A DNA stretch of 64,000 bases from Anisakis pegreffii. Taxonomy: Eukaryota; Nematoda; Chromadorea; Rhabditida; Anisakidae. The translations under genes were made by a program, and so were the position numbers. Position 1 is the stretch's first letter, and each line of letters begins with the position of its first letter. A model generated the notes under the pieces. It had not been told where the DNA came from, ran no database searches, and was given only the letters and a program-made list of their open reading frames with translations. The DNA lies in the NCBI GenBank assembly GCA_035041965.1, contig JAPYMA010003033.1, positions 1 through 64,000 on the forward strand, written 5' to 3'. Shown here piece by piece: positions 1 through 12,100 of this stretch.

Positions 1-2481
1 TTGATTTCATACTACAATAAAATGGCTTTCTATCTCTGTTTCATCGGTTTTAATCTTGCTCTTTTCACTTACACGCAAATGACTCAATCACTTTTCAAAA
101 GAATTCCAGTCCACTGAATGCTATTGAAGTGTTTCAAAGAGTTCTGCAGCAAAATCAGGTCTGATTAGGGAGGTAGATATCTGCATTGTATGCCATTTTA
201 AACAGCTATGTACAGTCCAAAATATGTGTTTCCATGCAAAGTTCCATGCAAAGTTAAGTTATCACCGTGGAGGGAATGAGGTTAACAATAAATGCCTCTG
301 CTTATTTACCCTAATTGTATAGCTTGCGAAGACTATACAGATCTGCATACTCGATTGATGCCCTTCTCATATCTTCTCTGGCGATGATTTAAAACACCAG
401 AGCGCCGGAATGGAACATTCTGGGCTGTGCATTGATAATTTCCTTGTCAGTGATTATCAGGAAGACTATTGAAATGATGAATCTTATTGACATAGCAACG
501 AATTGGCGATGTCGACCTATGGGAGCAGCAGAAGAAAGTGACTCACAATCAACGAAAACAGTTTGAAATAATCGTGCAATGGAGACTTACCTAACAAGCT
601 TCATTAGGCGTTGTGTCCAACTGATTGAAGCGAAGAAGTAAACTGCAATAGATAGATCAAAACAATCAATCATTCAATCATTCCATCGTGCATTATTCTA
701 ATATTTGCAGCGAATGGGAGATTTTTGCCGTAAACTAGGATCAAAGATGTTGAGAAGAATGGCAAATAAACGTTCTTAAATTGGACTTCTTGATTCCTTA
801 AAATGTGTCTGTCAAGGAATCTGACAAGCTATTTCTGTTCGCTTTTAAGCGTGTGCTGAGCAAGCAGTAAGTGAACAAATCGAACTGTTTTGTCACTCAT
901 TTGAATGCGTAAATGTAGATCCGACCATGTGTACTGTCTTCGGCTTGTGTCTAGTTTTACTTGCAGCTGTTGATCTCATCTAACGTCTCCGGTGACTTCA
1001 GTTCATTGCTAATTCATCCCTAATTTTCTTTCATATAACGACTTTCGTTTCGCATAGTGGTCATCAGCTAATATCTAGTTGTTTAATTCACTTCACTGTA
1101 TCATTCAATTATTTTTATATGCTGCATTGGACTAGAATATATATTAGAATATGATCAATTTTAACTTTGAATCTTCCCTTATAACATGAATATAAGAAAC
1201 AGGAACTCAACTCAAACACTGCTACTCAAATGTCGCTGTATGTTATATTTTTAACTTATATAATAAAATTCTAAAAACTTATATGAGAGCTTAATGTACA
1301 ATTAACTGATTTCACAGATTTCTGACTGCTTCATATTCTTTATTATTGTAATATGGAATTATAAAACATGTGAAACATTTAATCGATGAAATCAAATATC
1401 ATCAACGAATTATCGCATCCAGAGCGCCTGAATATGCTGATTAAAAAAAATGGATAATAGGATGGGAATAATAAAGTGAGCAAAGGAGGAGGACGGATAC
1501 GAAACAATCCTCCTCCAAATCGCTACAAATATTCATACTTCGATCTATTCCATGCGATAGAATCGCATTTACAACCCTGATAAAATCACGATAACAAGAC
1601 CAGATAGTGAAACCGAAAGAAAAAGTTAACTCACACACAAATCCTACCCATTTCTGTTTTTTGATCCGTTTGCTATGATTTCTTTGTCTTTTTGCAATAA
1701 TGTATTAATTTGTTATTGTTTTTCAGCTTTTTTGAAATCTTAACCCCATCCCAAGCAATATTTCGGGCAATATATTCACCGTATCGCTGGCACTTGTAGT
1801 GAACTTCGCCGCCACAAATATTGCTATCCGAATAAATAAAATTATTAATTGAAAAAAAAATTCATATTGTCAGATATTTTAAAGTGATCGAACGATAGAC
1901 GGATTGGTTGTTTGTATGCGGCAGATGAATATAACAGTTTGTGTCTTCGTCTTCATTCATTGCGAACTGAAAGTAAGTGTTGATGAATGGCAAAGTGGCA
2001 GAATAATGAACACACCATCTAGGACTCATTGAGTTGAGGCGCAGGGTTTTTCGCTGTACCCGAAATAAGACCGGAAGACTTTTTCTGGAGTTGCAAAGGA
2101 ACAATTTGCAATGAGTATTCTCCTACTGAAAAGTTCCCACTTGAGAGAGAGGGTGGCGATGGGGAATATTAGAATTCGTCATAAGAGGTCCATTATTTTT
2201 GAAGATTCCGATAAGCAGTCAGTTATTCATTCATAAGATTCTGATGAATGAGAAATGATGCTTTAGCAAGCATTCGAGGTGATATAAGGTTCACAAGGGC
2301 ATAGGAAAATCCGATTTGGAAGGTGATGAAGCTGAGATTATTCGCGGTGAATCGAAGAGCTGACGTATCGGTGGCGGTGTGCGATCATCGGGCAGGTATA
2401 CCGACCGGTGTGATCATTCGTTCAGCTAATACTGAAGTCAAAATTCTAAAAAACTGATTGATTAACTGCAAACGTTTTACT
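1..2481. other. Stretch without a supported gene
   Basis: AT-rich sequence with short open frames only. The one exon-like piece is 1727-1799 (+): a TTTTTCAG acceptor followed by a 23-residue open tail (starts FFEILTPSQAIF) to a TAG. No upstream exon was found for it. The interval next to 2481 would hold the 3' UTR of the minus-strand gene that stops at 2482. Confidence 0.4.
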
Positions 2482-3645
2482 TTAGCTATAATTTGGGCAC
2501 TCGACAGCCATATGTCGGCAGGAAACTCCATAGTATTGACACTGCTGTCTGGTTGTTTCAGTGGCTGGGTCTGCGGTGCAGTCACGAAATGCCGTCGTAC
2601 ATTTCACTCGTCTTATCTCGCAACCTGCAATAATCACCCAAATTGCACTCAAATTAAGGTAGACACACATCTTGACGATTCAATTATAATTTTCGTTGAT
2701 GTTTGTGAACCTAAAAGCAACAGTTGTTCGCTACAGCTACACTCAGGCAGTATTTGCTCTTCATATGCGATACTCGGCAAGCCACGGACTTTTTGAAGGA
2801 TCGTTTCAAGTAGTGGAATTCAAGTAATTTTAAAAAAAACGTTCGCTAGACTACCGCAATTTTGTAGGCGAATTTAAGAAGAATGGCAGCGAAATTTTTT
2901 TCCTTCTCGACTCGATCTGACAGAACAAAAAGAAACGATTTTCGGGGCACAACGACCAGGATCGAACAAACTTGATTGTTGATGCTACCGATCAAAACTG
3001 GAGGAACCTAATTATCGGCGGCGACCCCAATAAAAGCAGGACAAGATGACAGATCGATGTGTCATTTTTGGCTTCTATCGGTGGTCATTGAATGAGTGAC
3101 GTCGACAAACCGAACTTGGGTGATTATCAAATGAAACCGACCGACGCTCAGAGCTGGCCTTCTTGGTGGCCGTCGAATTTCCGTGACCGTAGACTGATGT
3201 GAGTATCAGTAGGTGGCCACCGAAAAAATGCCAGCTCTAGTCCACATTCGGAAAGGCGATGAATTGATGCACATCCATGGAGTGCTCCCTCACAAGAGTA
3301 CATAACATTACTAAGCTTACCTAGGTCATGATCTTGCGTGTCGGTTGGTGAGCATCTTAGCGCTTTGATGACGCAGGCCAGCATCGAGCTCCCAGCATCC
3401 GCTTCGGAGCAAAGCGTTTCGTACTCTTCGCAGAAATTCTCTTCGAAATCAGGGAATTTTCGGTGAAAACCTTAAAGAAACAGAGATTGGCTGTTGAAAA
3501 TAATCATTGATGTTGACTTATCAAACAATAAGCAAAAAATTTCGGCTCGAATTAACAGTCAATTACCTTGCTGCCCAGCTGAATTCAACACATCACCGAA
3601 GCTCAATTCAACGATCAATACGCTGATGATGAAGATGGTCTTCAT
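2482..3645 (-). CDS. Small secreted ten-cysteine protein, three exons
   Basis: Three minus-strand exons, in transcript order 3645-3567, 3470-3321 and 2624-2482, join without a phase conflict into 123 residues plus stop. Exon 1 begins with ATG and encodes MKTIFIISVLIVELSFG, a typical signal peptide, and ends in phase 1 at CAAG/GTAATT. Exon 2 starts after TTTCTTTAAG and ends in phase 1 at CTAG/GTAAGC. Exon 3 starts after TTATTGCAG and ends at TAA. The mature part has ten cysteines, the first four as C-x6-C-x11-C-x6-C and six more in exon 3, an even number fitting five disulfides. There is no transmembrane segment after the signal, so secretion is inferred. Spacing is faintly like Golgi apparatus protein 1 repeats, but I do not assign a family. 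The AAG acceptor of exon 2 is the weakest site. A nematode-specific secreted product is the likeliest reading. Confidence 0.72.
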
Positions 3646-3792
3646 TCTGGAGGAAGGTTCGACTGTTTGTGAATTACTACAAAGCAAACTTTGTTTGGAA
3701 TCACTGCTTTGCAAGCCTTTTATGCGCTCATTTACACAAACAGTTGGCCGTTAACATACGTGGGCAAAGGCGGCGTTTAGTATATTATGTGT

Positions 3793-3812
3793 ATTATTAA
3801 TGTTATTAGTAC

Positions 3813-3851
<39 letters not shown>

Positions 3852-3852
3852 C

Positions 3853-3893
<41 letters not shown>

Positions 3894-3897
3894 GTAC

Positions 3898-3941
<44 letters not shown>

Positions 3942-4088
3942 GTACTATTATTATTATTATTGTTATTATTATATTTATTATTATTAGTACTATTATTAAT
4001 ATTATTATTATTATTATTATTATTAGTAGTAGTAGTAGTAGTAGTAGTACTATTATTATTATTATTGTTATTATTATATTTATTATCA

Positions 4089-4120
<32 letters not shown>

Positions 4121-4127
4121 TTTATTA
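3793..4127. repeat. ATT trinucleotide microsatellite with an internal AGT block
   Basis: About 330 bp of (ATT)n, interrupted by AGTACT motifs and holding a run of eight AGT units near 4023-4049. The array is open in several frames on both strands, giving apparent poly-Ile, poly-Leu, poly-Asn and poly-Ser proteins that are artefacts of the repeat. Confidence 0.97.
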
Positions 4128-5099
4128 TGTTCAGTGTATTGCATTCATATTATCATTCATGTAATGCGTCAACGTGTTTGGCAAAATGTTGTACTGTCTG
4201 GTTAACGATTGTATTGTTACAGAGCCTGAGATAGCGGAATCAGTGATACGGTAACACCGCCGTCGTCCACCTATACACTTTTTGCTAGCATGTTCGGATG
4301 CCAATAGCCATTTGCATGAACTAATTTTGTCAGGAACGCATAGGTTCGTTAGCTGTGGCCATATTTGACTGTAGAGATCAACAATTGAGATCAAGTTCTT
4401 CGGAAAAACATTGACAGCTTTAACTGATTGTGAATATCCGTCAGGAGTGATGGATTAGCCTTTGCCACGATCCTTTTCAGTTTAGCGTTAATTGCAGCAA
4501 TCAATCGACTGACCATGAAATCCGTTGAAAGTAGTGACGATTATTCGTTACGTAATTCCCCAACTAAAATACGAGAATCGCTCGACAAACAACAAAAATG
4601 ATCGTTCGTGGCTAAATCGCTTTTTGAATCGATTTTTTTTTTCTCATTCTCCTTCAATCATCACTTCATCCAGTTGCAGGCAATTATATTATGAAGTAGG
4701 ATTTTGTCGTATTCGTTTCGGCATCGACTGACCCTACTAATTTCACCAGCTAAGCTATCATCTCTTAAGTACATTGGTGAATACTGCTTCAAAACTAAAC
4801 CACAGCTGCCGTCGCCAAAATGTTCATCGAAGAGATTTTCGATTTGTAAATGGTGGAATATTTAAAAAAAGATCGTTGAGAAGCGCAGCTTATCGATACA
4901 ATGAAATCAGCACTAAGTGGTGCAGTAATAGTGATAGTAACAACAACCTTAACAAATTCAAGAATCTCGCCACCGATCCGAGCTATCGATTGCTTGCTGC
5001 TGCTGCCAACATTACTGTGAACAAGTGCATGATACAAACACAGAGTTAATGCAAAATGATCAAGTATGGATAAAACCTGAAGATGTAAAACATCTAAGG
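4128..5099. other. Stretch without a supported gene
   Basis: One exon-like block on the plus strand at about 4334-4391 follows a TTTTGTCAG acceptor (ERIGSLAVAIFDCRDQQLRS) and reaches a possible GTTCTT donor. No phase-compatible partner exon was found, so it is only noted. Confidence 0.3.
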
Positions 5100-5424
5100 C
5101 TATGGCTCTCAACCTTCCGTCCCCTCAGCATCCCCCAGAGAATTCACGATATCCTCGCATCCATTACAACAATAGTCAAAGTATCACTCAAATCATCCAC
5201 TGCGGTCAGTGTCCCCAGTGTAGCTAAGTAAGCTGTAGTTGTACCATTTCAGTGAGTTGTAGCTTTTTCAAAAATCTCTATATTAAAGTCCATTCTTGCC
5301 TTCGCTATGCGCAGATATGCCTTGAAATCCGCCCTCGCCTACTTCAGTGTATAAGCAATAAAACCTTATCTCGCAACCTCTGGAATACCATCTCGCACTT
5401 CGTACCCCTGGTTGGAAACCCTAA
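5100..5424. mobile_element. Non-autonomous hAT-type element (MITE-like)
   Basis: The left end reads CTATGGCTCTCAACC and the right end, on the opposite strand, TTAGGGTTTCCAACC. These are imperfect inverted termini of the CAGNGGTTCTCAACC kind seen in hAT elements. The element is flanked by near-identical 9-mers, ATCTAAGGC at 5092-5100 and ATTTAAGGC at 5424-5432, fitting an 8-bp hAT target duplication with one mismatch. It is about 324 bp, GC-richer than its surroundings, and has no transposase. The ORFs over it (5025-5231 and 5252-5485 on +) are therefore not taken as genes. Confidence 0.75.
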
Positions 5425-7313
5425 TTTAAGGCGGAAAGCTGGAAGAGAATCATTTCGTCATTCAGCTGTAACATTTTTACTTTAGCAATTTAACGAACGT
5501 TATAAAAATATTGGTTGCATTGCGTTTGGCATCTATATCAGTATCGATGAATTAATCCATCAAGCATTCGAAACGGTGTGATAGTCATGTGACGATGTAA
5601 TTGCAAACACCAATAATTTTCCATGCAAAAAGAATATATCAAGCATCATCATCAAGTGACGATCACCTGCCTGTTTAGCATAATTCGTTATAAGTGCATA
5701 ATAGTGCATAATCCGCATGTCATATCACATGTATTTGCTTCATTCCAAATTAACGATCTGATATCCATACAAAGGAGTATTTTCGATTGAAAGTCATCAA
5801 GATTAAATTGCACATACGTAAACGTTTCCGAATGAACATTTCTTTAGAGCTGACTAAAGCTACAGTGTATTTTGGTTGTAAGCAGCCAGTGACAGCTCGT
5901 TATTTTCTTTTCGGTCTCATAATGAACCGTTAATTTCATATCACTTATCTTTCACAGTTTATTGCACAATTGAAATTTTTTTAGTGGCATAAGCAGAAGG
6001 AAGTGATGGTTAAATCTCGTTTGTTCACTCGATAAGATATCTCATTCCATAAGGAAAAGTTTCATTGGTGTCTGTTTTCTTGCTGATCTTATCTGAAATG
6101 AATCCAAACTGAAAATCTTAAGAAGTGCCCTAAAAACGAACATAATGCCAACTGAACCCATTGTGTCAGAAAAACTTGTGCGTCCATTCATCCATAAATC
6201 TCTGTTCCACACAAATCGATATCGCAATTTTTAGATTTGACCTATCATCATATTTTTTTAATGATGATTTACCTATCATATTTTTTATATTATTACACTA
6301 AACGTGTAAAGATGATAACGCTTCACTCAAATAAAAACGATACCGTTCTTCTGCCAACTCACTCCTCACCTTGCAGTTTTCTTCCCGTTTTCTTATCAAT
6401 GACCATGTTGCACAATCTTCCTCAGTCAAACCCACCCTCGAATTCTGTTTCACTCTCCGAAATGGCTGGATGCTTCGAAAAGATAAATCCTTTCTCCATT
6501 ACTCATCCAATACAAGAATGAACCAGAATGATGAGTGTATTTCAAAATTGCAGCAAGTGTATTTTGATGAAAAGAATTTGTTACATGAGAATTTGTCCGT
6601 TTTTGTCAATTTGTTAGTTTTTGTCAATTTGTCAGTTTTTGTCAATTTGTCAGTTTTTGTCGATTTGTCAGTTTTTGTCAGAGAATTTGTCAGTCATTCT
6701 CAGAAAGCTTACTGAATCGATAAAGCGTTTCGAATGAATTCTTGTTAAGCGCTTGGAGTGAAAGTAAAACGATATATTTTTCGTGAACATTTTTGTGTCT
6801 GCACAGCCAACATACCGTAACTGTAACCAGTTACACAAAACATTCAATCACAAAACATAAGCGTTCATTCATTCGAAACTGCAGAGATATATGCCTATGG
6901 GTATGTATTAGGTGTTCAGTCGAACATGTTCATTTTCAGGAATATATCATGTGATGAACGTAAATAAACCAGCAAATGAATAAATGTGCAATTAATATGA
7001 CGATATATGCAGTTGGTATATGCACTTTTAGATGACGCTGACTTGTATTGTTATCGTTCGATGTTATTTACTAACAAGCCTTCTGTTTGCAAATAAAATT
7101 ATTTCAAATTATTATTTGCAAATGAATATTTTAATGGAACTCATTTTCTTGAGGCGTGTGTGAGTTCAATTGAAATGAATATTATCACTAGAACAGTCGT
7201 CACACGCCTAGTAAGCTTTATCACTCTTCGTCCTGATACTTCGAACCTCTCACTGAATTTGCTAGTTTAGAATGAACAATTCAGTATTTTCAATATATTC
7301 ACATTGATTTCAG
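5425..7313. other. Stretch without a supported gene
   Basis: AT-rich. It should contain the missing 5' exons of the plus-strand gene that becomes recognisable at 7314, but no phase-compatible Cys/Gln-rich exon was identified. It includes the minisatellite at 6591-6694. Confidence 0.4.
6591..6694. repeat. 18-bp minisatellite
   Basis: About five and a half copies of an 18-bp unit close to TTTGTCAGTTTTTGTCAA, with small changes in the outer units. On the plus strand it produces an artefactual Val/Phe/Leu repeat inside an open frame. Confidence 0.92.
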
Positions 7314-7781
7314 CTGATTCAGCAGCAATCAACGCTATGCATGAACCAGTGTGTACAAAACTGTTTACAAAGTGAGATCCAGCAATGTCACCAAAGCTGT
7401 CAGCAGTCATGGTTTGTTTCGCTTGTCATTTACATATCCACTTGCATCGGTAATATTGTTGATGCTGCAATGAGCACGTTTATTTGCAGTGGTCAGTCAA
7501 CAGGCGTGCAGACTGTATCTGGTTCGTTCAATCCTCCACGAACGTTCTTACCCCTCGGAGGACCAGGTCCAGCTTTAACATCCTCACTTTCACCATCATC
7601 GTCATTAACATACGGGCCAATCAGTAGGGGAAACGGACCGATATATCTGATGCCAGGGAAACCGTACAATCCGAACACGCGAATAAGCGGAAATAGGTTT
7701 ATTCCATCAATTCAACGCTATCCTCAAGATGGAATGATAGGCGGATCAAACAATATGAGGACTAGATGTTTTGCAACCTAA
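7314..7781 (+). CDS. Cys/Gln-rich nematode protein, 3' exons (5' end not found)
   Basis: A TTGATTTCAG acceptor opens an exon at 7314 in phase 0. It encodes a cysteine/glutamine-rich stretch (CMNQCVQNCLQSEIQQCHQ) and can end at 7411 on ATG/GTTTGT. A TTTATTTGCAG acceptor starts the last exon at 7490; joining them creates QQS-C-GQSTG, adding a cysteine in register with the preceding pairs. The tail is Pro/Gly/Ser-rich (PLGGPGPALTSSL) and ends at TAA 7781. The 78-nt intron is a multiple of three and has no stop, so the unspliced form is also open and would insert a hydrophobic 26-residue segment. The style matches short Cys-repeat secreted proteins common in nematodes; no function is assigned. 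Upstream exons, including any signal peptide, must exist because the exon starts at a splice acceptor. Confidence 0.62.
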   Translation: MIQQQSTLCMNQCVQNCLQSEIQQCHQSCQQSWFVSLVIYISTCIGNIVDAAMSTFICSGQSTGVQTVSGSFNPPRTFLPLGGPGPALTSSLSPSSSLTYGPISRGNGPIYLMPGKPYNPNTRISGNRFIPSIQRYPQDGMIGGSNNMRTRCFAT

Positions 7782-9169
7782 CTGTAAGCAGTATATGAGG
7801 AATACTTCTAGTTCGCCAAGAACTACGAATTTTATTGAGCGTAAAGCCATTACTCAAGATTTCTGCATTTGCACCAAGATATTGGACATTCACAGTCGAA
7901 AATTTATTTGCATTCACAGTAGGAAGTTTATTTGCTGGCAATATGAGTAATGTTTTCAGTGGTCGATTTCAAAATATGATACATTGAACGAAATATAAAG
8001 TAAAACATTTCAGACACATTTATCGTTCACAGTAAAATCGTTCGAGCGAATTCAAAAAAAAACAACGAATTATGAGGGAATAAGACAAAAAATCCATCAT
8101 TTCCACGAATTACTACTGTAATAATTACATTCCGTAAATAAATAATCACATATTAGCATTATAGCTCTTTAATGAGGAGTTTTCTGATCAAAAATAGCGA
8201 TGTGCATTTACTTGAGTAGTGCGCATTAGTGACTTTTTTTTTTCATTAATGATTGCAGTTATCGAAAAATTTTTTGATACGGCCAGACCAGACCGTCAAT
8301 ACTCTATTAAGAAACTAATAAATCCCTGATAAATAAAAGCAGATAAATGCATTTCAATTTCTATCGAATCACCTGAAGACAAACAACCTCTGTAACTTAA
8401 TCTATTCAGCAGGTCAACTCCCACTTGATAAGCACTTTGTCTTAAATTAAAGTAACATCCGATTATTTTTCGGCGATTTTCCGGCTCTTCAACAGAAAAA
8501 GAAGAGACCAACGTCGCAGAGATTGCTTTCACGTCCTTGATTTAGAAGCTCGGTGTAGCTGTGTGAGTTGGAGAACAATTCAGTGAGATCCAAGAATCCA
8601 TAAACATCCATAAGTTTAAATAATTATTGCACAAGGTTATTGATGAAAATTGTCACTGATGACTATCTTGTAAAATAAGACGACAAACCCACGACAATGA
8701 TTCAATCGACAAACACACGATAATTTCATTCCAACAACAACATTTTTCATAGCTTTACCTTTCAAGAAGCATATAATACAGCCAACAAAATCAGGTAGAG
8801 CTACTGATACTTTTTTGTTTGTGTTGTTTGCAGCAGCAGCTCTGCATAAACAATTCTGATTCACTAGAACGTTCTAATCGTTCGGTTACATCGATTTTGA
8901 AACAAATTTGGATCAGCACAACCATGCGCAAGTTTCATACGGTATGTTCCGGCACCGAAACATCGGTCACCGCAAAATCGCCGTATCCAAGGCGTTCTAA
9001 TCACTTCATCATCAATGCGATATCGTAGGTCGTAAACCCAATGAATGCATGCTGATTGATTGCTCTTAAACATGAGAGGTAATGAAAAATGCAAATTGGT
9101 CAGAATGAAGTATTAATTTTTCAGCTAGGTTTCACAAACGCCGTATAGTGGCGTATGAAAGTGCTCACA
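7782..9169. other. Intergenic stretch, no gene seen
   Basis: AT-rich, with short overlapping open frames on both strands (for example 8296-8532 and 8637-8864 on -, 8819-9028 on +), none with splice signals or recognisable sequence. It would contain the 3' UTRs of two convergent genes. Confidence 0.5.
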
Positions 9170-12100
9170 TCAGTCTAAAACTTTACCCGACATAACACCA
9201 TTATTAACAGCCTTGTCAGGTAGTTGATGTGGCACGTCATGATGCAGCAATTTAGGAGCTGTCAGATAGATTGCGAATGCACCAATCGGCGCTGTTAGAA
9301 GGATGCTGAGAACGGCAACTGTTAAAATGATCATTCCAGCCACACGATAACTTTCCGGTAATGCGTCATGTATGGCCATGTCCAAAACGACTGGAGCTAA
9401 GGCGGCCTGGAATGACGTATATGGTGGTAAAAGGTTGAGAATACAGCAACTTAGAGGAAGATATGATGGAGCTCAGCAAAAATATTGAAAAAAATGGCCT
9501 GAAATGTGGTACTCCTGGTTATACTGAAAGGAATTGTGAAACCGTAAATTTATGTGGATTTCTCTTAGCGATTCTACGGGAAAAAGACGCACTTTTCCTT
9601 CAGAATTAAATTCCGAAAGACTATGTCAACGATTGAACTGAATAGCAAATTTTCTCATTTATTGAGCATTTGACCGAGAAAATAGATCGAACACGGCAAT
9701 TTAAAGTAACCTGAACGGTCGCCTTCGGTATCCACGATAGAGCAATAAAGAATCGCTCGGAAGCATCGAATCCTGCACCCAATGTACAGTAATACGCAAC
9801 GATGGTTCGAACCACACAACCAATTGTTAACACAGCAGTCCCGAGAAGGGCGCCTTTTAAACCAACCTAGAAATTGCATACCATATAATTTGTGCAGCTG
9901 TAACATAGCAGTGGTTCTCATGGGGCTGAAATTACCCATTTTAGGTAATTTGGCGATGTCAAGGAATATAATGGAGGGGGTCGGGAAATTAGTATTTCGT
10001 GCAGTTGTTATGTTATGATAGAATGGCATTGTGAGCGCATTTTTTAACTCGGATATGTGAATGCGGTTAGTTAATGACAACATTCTTCATTGTCATATTT
10101 TCTGAGTATCATGAGCTCGTCCGGGTCTAACAGTTTTTTCATTCGTTTTAACAGGGTTTTCATTCTTTTCCTTGCTGTTGTAATCGCCCTTATAACTTTT
10201 ATCACCAAAACTGTTCTCTTTTGCTAATTTCTCATTCATTTCACTCAACAATCAAACTCGAATTCTCATTCTATTGAATACATTCTATAATTGATCATTT
10301 GATTGTCGAACGTTGTTGAGCAATAATATTCGATTGCTGTATTGTTGATTTCGGCTGTCAACACTCGTCAACGCATCCAATAAACAGTATATGCTACAGA
10401 ATGAGAAATTGATTCGAACTGTGAAGTGAAATGAGACGAAATGAATGAGAAAGACTCATTGAGAGAACGCTATTCGCATGAAATAGCTATGAGAGTGAAT
10501 ACAACACGTCTGAAAAGAATGAGAATGCATCTGAATCAGTTCGAAGTGTGCGTGACATAGACAATTTTCACGTTGTATAATAAGTAGAGCACTCATTTTC
10601 TGAGATGCGAAAATGTCAACGATTCGAATTTCCAAAAAATTTACAGGAAATCGCGTGCAATCTTCAAATTCTCAGTTCAAAGAAGCAGTCGAAGTTGGAA
10701 TTGACAAAACCGAGCCAATGTAAAGAAAGTAAATGTACTCAAAAGACAAACATTGCCGAAATCAAGTTCAAAGCCAATCAGTGTGAAAAGCAACGGCTGA
10801 AAGAAGAATGTCCACATCAAGGCCATTGCTTTCTCTTCATCCAGTGTTACCTCCTGAAAGGATTTTCGTTTAAAACTTGCAATATCGCAAAAGTTTGTGG
10901 ATGTAACAAAATGTATATTTCGTTAGCATTCAACAAGAACAATAATTGTTTTTATCGGACATTCTATCTCATAATTGTTTAACCGACTTAAATTAAGTTG
11001 TATGTTGAAGTTTGAATATTTCTTTGTAACAAATTCATTCCGTTACGTTAATTGCATCCAAAGATAGCATCTTCATTATCTCACATCATCAGGCAAAGAT
11101 TCTTTGCTTAGTGATCCCAATTGAATTCAGTTTTATTTCTATCAGTGAGATTCATTGACTGGAATTCGTTGAATCGCGCCATTCGGAGAGCTTCTGCTGT
11201 CGATTCCTCGAGGACTCGACTGTTGTGCAGTCTATTGTTTGCAAGACAATCAGCATAATAAGAATACAGTAAGAACCTGTTCCACATCGCTACTGTATTC
11301 TTTTTTCCACTGTGTCGCCGCAACGAAAGCACCGACCAGAATGGCGATTGGACCAGTTGAATCGAAACCAAGTGTTTCACAGCCAAACAACGCTAGCAAT
11401 GCAAGCTGCCCCAGTACGGCCAAACGTGCAAAGTGGACATTTTTGGAACCTTTATCCGGTATGTACCACATCAGAATTCCTAAACCAAACGTTGAAACAA
11501 AAATGATCTTTGAGACCAACTGTTTGCTTTGAATGCCATAAATTTCAGTCACTAAAATAACAAGATAAGTGAATTTTAGACACGGTATCGTTTTAACGTA
11601 ATGGATCGTTTTAAAGGAGCTGCATAATGGAATATCACCAAAACTATCACATATCCAAAAGAGCATTCTTCTCGTGAATCGTTTAAGATATTCATTTCTG
11701 AGTGATCAGTATGCTGCGATTATTCAAATACAATTTACAGAAATTGATCAATATCGGAAATGTGCATGCCATTTGTGATGATCATGGAATCGTTCGTAAT
11801 ATTAAATTAGCAAACACTCAAAAAACTTGCCAATGAGAACACCGAAAATCCCTCCGGCCAGTACTTCGATAGGAGCACTTATAATTGTTCGAAGAACACT
11901 CCCTAAAAATACATATCCATTTCTCAAATGTACAGCATACGATATCATACGATATCCTTGACATATCATAAAGTGCAAATATACTGGTTCAGCATTCCAA
12001 TGTTTGGTACGGTTTAGATTGATGGGAATATCGGTGAATTGGATTGTTAGACGGTTGCTTTCAAGGAACTAACATGAAGAAGGAACTAGCGATATAATTG

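Noticed and set aside
3321..3470. Golgi apparatus protein 1 (GLG1) repeat
   Set aside because: Cys spacing is only loosely similar and the complete 123-residue product is far too short for that family.
3751..4234. Long ORFs on both strands encoding poly-Ile, poly-Leu, poly-Asn and poly-Ser
   Set aside because: They are direct translations of the ATT/AGT microsatellite, open in several frames at once.
5025..5485. Two plus-strand ORFs with Cys and Pro
   Set aside because: They overlie a hAT MITE with inverted ends and a target duplication.
6371..6715. 114-codon ORF with Val-Phe-Leu repeats
   Set aside because: Its repeat is the 18-bp minisatellite and it lacks splice or domain support.
9655..10083. 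142-codon minus ORF
   Set aside because: It runs from the hAT relic through an acceptor in the wrong frame; the true exon is 9711-9866 in another frame.
10605..10982. 125-codon plus-strand ORF with many Cys and Lys
   Set aside because: It is antisense to antiporter exon 9 (10752-10853), whose minus-strand reading has the family motif QPLLFTLIGFEL with exact spacing.
11480..11666. N-terminal part of the minus ORF 11250-11666
   Set aside because: It is intron read-through; only 11277-11479 matches the NHA family and keeps phase.
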